Notes under the pieces: model-generated | Seen by the model: the letters and a program-made list of their open reading frames with translations, nothing else | The model's database searches: none | What the model was told of the DNA's origin: nothing | Source: Litoditis marina | Taxonomy: Eukaryota > Nematoda > Chromadorea > Rhabditida > Rhabditidae | Assembly: GCA_964036275.1 (NCBI GenBank) | Contig: OZ038439.1 | Coordinates: 9,559,904 to 9,623,903 of the forward strand | DNA length: 64,000 nt | Direction: 5' to 3' | Program-made: the position numbers and the translations under genes | Part shown: one piece after another, positions 25,201-33,700 of the stretch | Layout: each line of letters opens with the position of its first letter | Numbering within the stretch: the stretch's first letter is position 1

Positions 25201-25588
25201 CAAACTAATCCGAAAGTACCACTTGTCCGTTTCTGTAGATTTGTGAAATGGTTTGCTAAAAACTGTTTAGCTCATCTATGCACACCAGTAAGTTTTTTTT
25301 CACAGAAAATAGCAGGTTTTGTATCTAGAAACACCAAAACGATAATTTCCAAAACAAGCTGGAGGGAAGCAAGCAGTATTCTCCTCCTTGTGTGTAGTAC
25401 CTCCTTTTCCTTCCGTTTCTGTGATTGTGTGGTGTAAATAAGGTTGCACTATTTCCTGTATAAAACTGTGCAGCTTACCTCCTTATTTGGTGAGACTTGT
25501 TGGCTGGCGTTTTGCTCAGAAATATCTGAAGATTGCATCACAACGGGCTCCGAAACTGGAACCGCCTGAGGGAGATCTGATGACATTC
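16278..25588 (-). CDS. ran-3: RCC1/RAN-3-like Ran guanine-nucleotide exchange factor
   Basis: Nineteen minus-strand exons join in frame (2,025 nt, 674 aa): 25479-25586, 24966-25067, 24476-24671, 24221-24303, 23804-23929, 23066-23138, 22325-22491, 21563-21656, 20882-20955, 20521-20601, 19894-20031, 19308-19386, 18998-19077, 18486-18642, 17872-17985, 17522-17606, 17200-17285, 16672-16742 and 16278-16388. Residues 1-163 are strongly acidic. Residues 164-229 are basic, with an AT-hook-like [10 protein letters not shown] and GRGRKRR. From about 230 come seven RCC1 blades, marked by [70 protein letters not shown] and [18 protein letters not shown]1 loads Ran with GTP on chromatin. The acceptor CTTTTCAG lies 2 nt before the ATG and suggests trans-splicing. 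The tail is much longer than that of vertebrate RCC1. Blade 5 carries an E/K/G-rich insertion. The junction of exons 16 and 17 needs a GC 5' splice site. The symbol is by family resemblance. Confidence 0.92.
19499..19617. mobile_element. Palindromic MITE, copy 3 of 3
   Basis: Same foldback family (TTGAAGAAGGACGATTTC ... CCACATAATCTTGC) in an intron of the RCC1 gene. Confidence 0.75.
21202..21392. mobile_element. hAT-type MITE with perfect 8-bp target duplication
   Basis: The TIR CATACCCTAAATGC is inverted at the right end (GCATTTAGGGTATG). Both ends are directly bordered by CTTCTACG (21194-21201 and 21393-21400). An 8-bp duplication is the hAT signature. The interior has repeated GGGCAAAACCCCCCT units. 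It lies in intron 8 of the RCC1 gene. Confidence 0.82.
22058..22118 (-). pseudogene. Exon echo: 3' end of RCC1 exon 7
   Basis: Repeats the end of exon 7 (22325-22491), including TCTACCAGGTCGACCTTCCG and CGCGGTTTCTTGG on the plus strand, plus about 150 bp of following intron. Its 5' splice site has changed from GT to AT, so it cannot act as a donor. Confidence 0.7.
23241..23396. mobile_element. MITE with GGGCGACTTTGTTG end, copy 2
   Basis: Shares GTGTTTTATCTGGGTGAAG, GGGTGATTCAA and the right end AACAAAGTCGCCC with 14575-14759. The left end is degraded. Confidence 0.55.
23562..23640 (-). pseudogene. Exon echo: AT-hook exon 5 of the RCC1 gene
   Basis: Repeats the KRGGRGR..KKN coding part of exon 5 (23804-23929) with its GTAC-type donor and the following intron. 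It has a stop in the original frame (GACTCCTAATGC) and no acceptor. The duplicated unit is about 230 bp. Confidence 0.75.
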
Positions 25589-25598
25589 CTGAAAAGAG
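25586..25598 (-). promoter_or_regulatory. Probable spliced-leader acceptor of the RCC1 gene
   Basis: CTCTTTTCAG directly followed by GAATG on the minus strand. With only 2 nt between the acceptor and the start codon, the upstream exon is most simply a spliced leader. Confidence 0.55.
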
Positions 25599-26264
25599 AG
25601 AACTATTTAATGATTAAATTGATTGAAAATTATATTATAGAAGGTGAGATTAACAAACATAAAATTTAATCTACGTAACTACATATGCACACAAGCTGTC
25701 AGATCACCACTTCACAACCAACCCAAGCCATCTTATTTCTAATTCAGAAGCATTGGCTGTTTTTTTTGATTGGGAAGATAGGAGCAGGCAGTATGACAAA
25801 ATGGCTTTTCATTTTCGCAATTGTTCGAAATGTAAATGTAATGCAATCAGGGGACAGCCCTTAACTGTGACAGTGAGTAGTGAGTATGAACAAGAAATGC
25901 AAAAATGAATTTTACCCGTCTATTTAGTGAAAAACCTAATCAGTATGATGGTATTATGTGAAGAAAAAACATTAATCCCTGCTGGCTCATCTTGAGCTTA
26001 AGGGAATGAGCAATTCTCATCCGATATATTCTCTAGGTCGTGTTTCAAGAAACTTCCCGAATACCGGGAATATATTACTTTCTATAGAGTGATTACTTTT
26101 CCGGAAGGTCCTAGTATTTAAATTTAAAAAACGTCATTTTGTGATAAATAGCAGTCAAGTAACTTTTTGGTTAATTCCAGCGATTATGTGAATGAGCGGC
26201 ACTATGTAATAGGTTCTTGCCAGAGTAGATGAGACACGGAAATGTGGAAAAAAGAGTAGCAGGA

Positions 26265-26430
26265 TACTCAGCCAAGTGACGATCATTAGCGAGCGACTTA
26301 AAGATTTGTAGCGCGCGAATTAGCATATTTGTTGCGAATTGCTTGCAGGCGACAAATGCTTAATTCGCGCGCTACAAATCGCCAAGTCGCCCGCGGTTAA
26401 ACATTTCAATGGCTTGCTACAAATCGTTTA
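26265..26430. repeat. Foldback repeat with TTTGTAGCGCGCGAATTA arms
   Basis: TTTGTAGCGCGCGAATTAGC at the left is inverted as TTAATTCGCGCGCTACAAAT at the right. A diverged relative with CGCGCGCTAGAAA motifs lies at 29,235-29,410. Confidence 0.65.
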
Positions 26431-26940
26431 ATCGCCAGAATGAACAGAACGCCGGTTAGGGCAGGAAAAAAAACGTATTTTCTCTTTTCACTTTTCAATT
26501 CCTGTTTTGAATGAAAACAATGGTTAAATACTGCAATTTTATTCAATTAAATATCACAGAAATACAATATAAACCACTTAAACATGAACAAAAGGAACAT
26601 ATTCTTATTTAACATAGAAATCGCACACAGAATGGAGATTAGAGTGATCTTCATCTTCTACTCGGCTGTCTTCGGGTCTCTTCAGAATCTAATCGAGTTG
26701 CTTGATTGTAAAGCTCTTGGACCATATCGACCATCGCAAGCTGAAACTATGCAATTTTTCAAAAAGTATTGGACGAATTCGAATCACTGTCGCTCAACTT
26801 AACGACATTTCAACAAACAAACGAGCATATATTACGTGCGAAACCCGGATCAGTTTGCATTAGCACGAAAATCTGTTTGAAACGTTGTAGGAACCACTGA
26901 AAAACTATTATATAAAACCATATTCAACGGTTTCCATACA

Positions 26941-27137
26941 ACAGTAGTCTAAAAGGTCTGAAAACTTCGGAACCGGAAGTTAAACAGCCAGTATATAATA
27001 ACGGAACGTATTTCATCATTGAATCTAGTTTGCACGTAGTCATTGAACATAGACCGCCGGCAAGGGTAGCACCATAACGATTCCGTTATTATATACTGGC
27101 TGTTTAACTTCCGGTTCCGAAGTATTCAGATCTTTGG
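26941..27137. mobile_element. MITE with long, 43-bp-identical TIRs
   Basis: The left repeat from ACTTCGGAACCGGAAGTTAA to AACGGAA is exactly inverted at the right end (TTCCGTTATTATATACTGG ... CCGAAGT). Imperfect matching extends about 14 bp further outward (AAAGGTCTGAA against AAAGATCTGAA). The long identity implies recent activity. Confidence 0.8.
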
Positions 27138-27582
27138 TGACAAATTTGGGAAAATTGAAGTATTGCCCCCCACTTTAGTTGAGTTCCCCCGTAGCACTTC
27201 AACCCCCACCCAAGCTAAAACCTGAAAATCTAAGAGAAGGGGGGGGGGGGGGTCAAAAATAAACTTCGACATTTACTATTCAATACCGGAAATGTTTACT
27301 TTTCACCCCCCACCCTCAAACTTTTGTATTGCAGGTGATAAATTGAATTATCACCCCCCGGTGAGGGGGGGGGGGTCAAACTACAATTCCCCAAACGCAA
27401 TAGGATTTCAGAAAGGTGTGGGGTAGAAAGTCAATGTTCCCACAAATTTTGACGTTTATAAACATCCAAATAGGAAAAAACATCTTAGTTGTGTGAAAAT
27501 TAACGGCGAGCGAATTCTTCCTCTACCTAACTACTGAACAGATTTTTGGTGAACCTGAAACTATCTCCAAACGATGCAACCA

Positions 27583-27725
27583 GGTTGCATGTGTAAAGAA
27601 AATTCGGTTGCTTTCGGTTGATTTTCAAATGCAGCCAAACACAATTGTTGGACATTTTCCTGTTTTTAATGCAATTTTGTTGCTTTGGTTGCATTTTGAA
27701 AGCAACCGAACTGTCTTCACATGCT
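27583..27725. repeat. Foldback repeat with TTCGGTTGCTTTC arms
   Basis: GCATGTGTAAAG...TTCGGTTGCTTTC recurs in inverted form (GAAAGCAACCGAAC...CACATGC). The minus-strand ORF across it is produced by the repeat. Confidence 0.55.
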
Positions 27726-28774
27726 GAATTAGCACATTGGTTGCATGTGTAACTGGCCCCCTTTTCACATGTCACACACATAATTTGGTTTTCACAGTTA
27801 GTTCTGAGAAGGTTTAACGAAAAGGTTGGGTTACCTGTCCTTCAACAATGTTGTTCAATAGAAGCCAAACCAACCTGCTCTAAGTAAAAAGATGTTCTTC
27901 CGTGAAGATTCCGGTACCGGTACGTTTCTTCTCGTCGTACCTGTCGATCATCAAGACAAGCGCATTTAGGAGCCGATAGAGCACTGTAAAAACATGATTA
28001 ACGTTTTACTAAGAAACTGTTATTGGTCAACATAGTATTCCTCAATCTAGATTAGGGCAGGCCCCCTATAGTCCAGCGAAGTGGTCTAAGCGGCCGGAAA
28101 AAATCGAAAACGGGCTACTTCTGCCCAAAAACAGGAAAATTTGTCATTTTGCTGCAAAATCATCAATATTACTTGCTATTTGAATGGAAAACTTTTTTAT
28201 CGCACAGTTGGACCTTACTCGTCGTCTATTCGAAAGTGGTCGTTTTCCTGAGCTGGATGTTTATAAACGTCAAAATTTGTGGGAACATTGACTTTCTGCC
28301 TTAAGTTCTAAGTGAGCATTAACTGGTATGTTAAAAGAATGTTGTATGAGAATATCAAAAAAGATCGATATTACTAAACTCCCCGCTTTGACTTATCTGT
28401 GTCGCTTCTGCGACTGAGTTAAAATTAAAAACATAATGTAAAACATGGATATTTGTAACGAAATTATCAAAAAATCTACAAATACACGTATCAATCCTCC
28501 TAAAACTCTGAATGACATCCGCTTATATTCTATATCCCTCCCCGGTTTGGCACAAAATAGGAAGTTTCGATTTGTGACAGCCAGAATATAAGGCGATTCG
28601 AAGTAAAAAGCCAGTTAGAAGAGAAATTCCATTGAAAGCCATTGAGTAAACGTTCACGAAACCAGAGAGAGAGAAACTTTAATAATTCTTCAGGATGACT
28701 AAAACGTACTTTCTTCACAAATTTCCACTTTCATTACAATAGTTTATTACGGGATCAGAATCTGTACACTTCGT

Positions 28775-28840
28775 AGAATCCACTTCATAACAATGTAGAA
28801 TCCACTTTATTCAATGTAGAATCCACTTTATAACAATTAA
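28775..28840. repeat. Tandem GTAGAATCCACTT repeat
   Basis: Three units of about 22-25 bp, AATGTAGAATCCACTTTAT-like, in direct order. Confidence 0.75.
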
Positions 28841-30010
28841 CAAACGTTTTTTGAGCCTTGTCAAAATACACAGCATCTTTGGAATCGGTACTCCTTAATC
28901 ATTCTCTAATTGCAGGCAGAATAAGGTTCATGAATGGGCAAAACTGCCATATTTCTGATTGAACTTCTGAAATTTTTCTGTGAACATACCTAAAAATTCG
29001 ACTTCGACGTTTCTCACGAATAAGAGTCAATCCTATTTCGGGCGAAGGGAGAAGAACATCAGTTCTGAGTGTCTGAAATTACGTTCGGAAGCTGAACATG
29101 GAAAAGAATGAACAACAAGAAAATAACAATAAAAAAGAAAAAAAATTTAAAAATAGAGAGAGAAAAATATGCGAGCAATTGCATAATACGAAGTACGCCG
29201 CTTCACATTACGATTCACGTAAAAACTGTGCAGCGTATAATGTTCAGTAGCGCGCTAGAAATCGGCGCGAAATCTTTGAGCCGCCGCTATAAATTTCACG
29301 CAGTTTTTTGTCGCCGTCTAATAGCAGACCATTGAAAATTTCCATTTTTTTGTCGCGCGCTAGAAAAAAAGTGAAAATTTTCTGTTGAATTGTCGCTGGC
29401 TAATGATGGGCATTTGTCTGAGAAGTTTTATTAGCATAAATAGCACAAATTTTTAAAAATAACGCAGTGTAAATTTTGAAATTTACGGCGTGTAACGAAA
29501 AATGGTGTTACGTACGACGCTACACTTGTGACGATATCTGCTCTTTGACGCGCGAAACCAAAATATTCAAATCTTGTGGTCCCGGGATGGATGGATGTTA
29601 ATTATTAAAACATAACCCAACCGTGTTTCCTGTCTGGTGAATCACAATCACGACATTAATGGCGTTGATGAGTATTCATATAAAACTGTATCAATTTTTT
29701 CTCAATTAATAGTAGACAGTAATTTTTCCCTACTAATCTATCTAGATCATTTTGTAAACTACTATGCCTACAAACTGATATCAGAGAGTAGTCGAAATAT
29801 ACTGTATCACTCAAACGCAAAACCAAAGTTTACCTGTTTCGGATGATAGTTTACTACTTTCTCACCGAAGCAATGAATCACGACTAAGTAGGTTAACAAA
29901 CAAAACTGGATTCACATGAGATATCAGATATCTCACAATGTTATGAACTTCATCAAGTTGGTCAGTTTTTGTTATGTTGTTTGCTTTGTATCTAATCGCT
30001 GATTCTCAAC

Positions 30011-30440
30011 GAGAACATGAACAATTTTCCGGCCAATTTCTTCCCGAATCGAGGCAACCAGAATAAGTTATTCAAAATTAAAAGTCATTAAAGTAAAAGT
30101 CATTCGAAAGTAAAAGTAATTAAGTATAGAAACAGTTGAGAATCAGAAATAAAGTTTTTAGATCCTGACTAAAAGTGAATTAATGACTTTTACTTTTGAA
30201 TGACTTTTATTTTAATGACTTTTAATTTTGAATGACTTTTTCCTCGTACCCCGAATCGTTTCTTCTCAAAAAAGAGGTTCGGTAAGCAATCGAACCAGTT
30301 CCGTACTCGAACCGGTACGAAACCAAACCAAAGTTTCTAGTTTGAAAGGTTTTAGTTTTTTGGTTCACATCTGGGACAAACCACCTGGTTCAGGAAGAAC
30401 CGGTTCGCTTTCGGCTAGTGGAGAGTCGGTTTGGTGATGA
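30011..30440. mobile_element. GGTTCGG-rich inverted-repeat element, copy 1 (interrupted)
   Basis: Starts near GGCCAATTTCTTCCCGAA and ends near GAACCGGTTCGCTTTCGGC. A foldback at 30,069-30,236 splits it. Better copies lie at 55,148-55,437 and 58,836-59,082. Confidence 0.6.
30069..30236. repeat. Foldback nested in the GGTTCGG element
   Basis: TTCAAAATTAAAAGTCATTA at the left is inverted at the right (TAATGACTTTTAATTTTGAA). Arms are about 50 bp with repeated AAAGTCATT blocks. Confidence 0.7.
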
Positions 30441-30742
30441 AGTTCATTCAATTTTTCTCTCAGAGAACGTTTTCTGTTATAAACTTTTTTTTCTCGAAAC
30501 AATAAATGTATTTAGTACCGTCTACTTGAATTGGTTGGCCTTCCAGTGGTTGGCGCCTGTTTTCAACGTAAGTTTTTTCAGCTCCACGGTCACACTTTCG
30601 TACAAGATAGTCCTAATCATTCAAACGTGAACTCCACGTGAATTGAGTTTATCTCTAGTTTGTGCCGTCAGGATTTTTCTCCTGTGCAATCAGTTCACGT
30701 GAGAACGGTTGGAACTGGAACTTTTTTATCCAACTTTTTCAG

Positions 30743-33700
30743 AAGAACCTACATCATGGAAAGCACCAAAGGGTCAACGTTCGTGTACACCAACGAGTTG
30801 TGGTCCCAACTTCAAATGTTTCCAGCCAGCTCCCAACAAAGTGAATAGTTACAGCGAGGATGGACTCAATTTCAATTGTAGTTTGATTTTTGATCTACAT
30901 AGAAATCGATATTTAGTGGGTCAACCAACAGACATAGAAATGAGATCAACACCCACGCCTAGTGCATGTGCAGGTGCGTTATTTGGTGTTTGCAACTAAT
31001 TCAAAACATCCCAGAGTGATTCAAAAAGATGTGGTTACTGGAGAAGGGGTATATTTGACGAAGTATGTATAGTGCTTGCCATTCCCACTGAGACTCTGGC
31101 AGCGTGCCAACGAAACTTCGAATGAATACATTTCATAGAAACAACGGATCTTTTGGGAAGAATTTTCATATACGTACTGTAACAAAGGTCATCTGCCGCT
31201 CAGAAAACTTTTTAGTGTTTCGGAAAACATTAACTTGGTTAAAAACCGCCTGAAAATTTTGTTGGCACGTTACCGAGGTCTCAGTGGGAATGATTGGAAG
31301 TATATGTGACTAGGAACTGTGATGTATTAAGTTCTTGTCCGCAAGACCTTCAAAACAGAACTCTATTCCAGGCTATTCAATGCATTCCCACGCGAAAGTG
31401 TACCCAGCTGAATTGTCTACCAGGCCAAAGGTGAGATCATTGAAAAATGTTTTCCCTTGATGGAATCATAAACTTGACACTTTTGACCACATCCAATTTT
31501 CCGTTAGTAAATAACTTAGTGAACTGGCAGCAAAGATTACAATCCGGTTAGATTTTCTTCCGATGCTCTAATTTTAAGGTAGTTTAAAGTTTAAACCCTT
31601 CAATTCAAACTTTCATTTCTTTCGAGAAAAATAAATAGATGACAAAATGTTTCATATTTATAATATTGTCTAGAGTGGTCGCTTCAGGTTAGGGGGTACT
31701 GTACATATTGATCTGGGTCGATCAACTGCAGCCATAGTGACACTCTATTTACTTGAGATTTCGGAGGTTATGTTTGATACTCTTCTAGAACGTTATTTTT
31801 AAAACTAAAAGCCTTTGTTTCACATCTTTTATAGATGTTTCAACTATCTCTTATTTCTTCGCTCTATAAAACAGTTAGAGATCATAAGCTTTTTCAGATG
31901 TGTACCCGGCGCTCCTCATGAGCACGCGAGATGCGTGAAAAATACGTGTACCAGCTTGAAATGCAACGCTCTACAGAAGTTGGTTGAATTTGGCATAGAA
32001 ACAACTTTACTGCTAGAAGGAAGTGAAATGCATGCTGAACGCGTAAAGATACATTACAGTTTGTGCACGTAAAAAAATTGGTTGTATATGTTGATGTTTC
32101 TTAGCGTTTTCCTATTCGCTCACGTTTTCAATATAATTCTTGTTTGAAGATGTCAAATAGTTTCTTCTGGTGCTCGATGTGTGAAGACCAAATCATGTGC
32201 GCAGGTCAAATGTGGCCCCGCCTTCAGATGTGTACGACCCAGTACGAGAAAGGTATATATTTTTTATATTTTATGAAAATTTATTTAGAGGACTATAGTT
32301 CACATCATCCCTAATTGAACTCCTCAAGTGAAAATTGAGGGAAACTGAGCTTTCACCCCTGCAGCTGGCTCTTCACCCCGTGGCACATTTTGGGCCAAGC
32401 TGAAAATCAAAATTCTAGAAGAGGGCGGGGTCAAAGTTTACGTTTACTATCCCCCCCCCCTTTCACCTGAGTAGTAGGCTTTCTGACAACGTCCAGTTTG
32501 TGATCTATAGTGATCACATTCTCTGTTTTGTACCATCGTGCCTTTTGATGCACATAGTTATTCTTGATCATTTTTCAGGATGCTCGTTGTGTAGCTACAA
32601 GAAAATGTCGCGATTTGAAATGTCTTCCTGGCCAAAAGTAAGATTTGTGTTCGGTCACTAGAAGATCGACTAATGTTCTTAGAACTCTGAAAATCCACTT
32701 CACTCACTTGTCGTCACTGAACGAGCATTTCCCACGTGAGATGACGCGTGATAGTGATTAACTCGTGACCCCTACCCCTACAAATCGCAAAGTACAACTA
32801 GTATCTAGTTTTCAGTTATCATGTTCACAAATTTTGTAAACTTGTTACTCAAGGACACGAGATTGAACAGTCTTTGGGTAGGAAATTGCATTGCTACACT
32901 GATCAAATAAAGTTTTGAAATACATCTGAGAGACTTTATAGTTTATAGATGTATCCCTGGCGCGCCCCACCAACACGCCAGATGTGTGAAAAACACTTGT
33001 GCGAGTTTGAACTGCAACCCAGCACAAAAGTAAGTTTCTTTGGTTATAGTGTCAGTATTTCTATGAGTCCACATCCACAAAACTAATCTTTTTTTTCTTT
33101 CCTTCAATTTGCCAATCTAATATTGAAGTGCCACAGCTCCTAATGTGGAAAATGACGTGTTGAATCGCGAATGAATTATTCTATTCTACTCTCTGTTCTA
33201 TTCCACAGTATTCTCTCGACACTATTTTTGTCAGGCGGTTGTGGACTACAGACCAGCTGTGCGTGAAAAATCTATTATACTCTATGTGGAAAATTTTCAT
33301 GAGTTCACTCAAAATATACATATTTTTCTGTTGTTCTCGTGATTTTTTTTCGATACTCACAATAATGTAGTCATTCAATTTTTGCTAAGTTTTCAACTAG
33401 TTTAGGCCAATTTTGGGTGTTTTCGAAAAAATTCGAAATTTTGGAAAACTTGGTAATTTCAGCATTTTCAATAAGCTGAATGGAAGGAAATCAATTGGAT
33501 GCGGAATTTGTTCATTTCTGAATTAAATCAGAACAATTAAGTTTATTAACGGGTTGGGTGAACTCGGCGTAATTCAACGCGTATTACGCTGCGCGTATTC
33601 AAATCAGGACGTTTTTACATGCTTGTTGGCGTATACGCGGGCGTAATACGCGCGCGTAAAAAGTATGGACTCTGCCTAAAACGGACTCTCCAAAAAAGAC

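Larger units (their letters stand above)
25589..30742. other. 5.2-kb gene-free spacer between divergent genes
   Basis: I see no convincing exon on either strand. The spacer contains foldback elements at 26,265-26,430, 26,950-27,125, 27,583-27,725 and 30,069-30,236, poly-G tracts near 27,240 and 27,370, a triple GTAGAATCCACTTT repeat (28,775-28,840) and part of a GGTTCGG-rich element (30,011-30,440). It must hold the promoters of the RCC1 gene and of paralogue A, and perhaps the missing first exon of A. Confidence 0.6.

Noticed and set aside
27527..27781. Minus-strand ORF with CVTCEKG...CNQC resembling a zinc finger
   Set aside because: It lies across a foldback repeat, and the cysteines come from repeated TGCATGTG/GGTTGC motifs.
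29950..30060. ATGAACTTCATCAAGTTGG start as the signal-peptide exon of paralogue A
   Set aside because: Hydrophobic enough, but the only GT donor nearby gives phase 0, not the phase 1 needed by exon 2.
30418..30630. Hydrophobic ORF as the first exon of paralogue A
   Set aside because: No donor in the required phase 1 and no signal-peptide start; it overlaps a repeat element.
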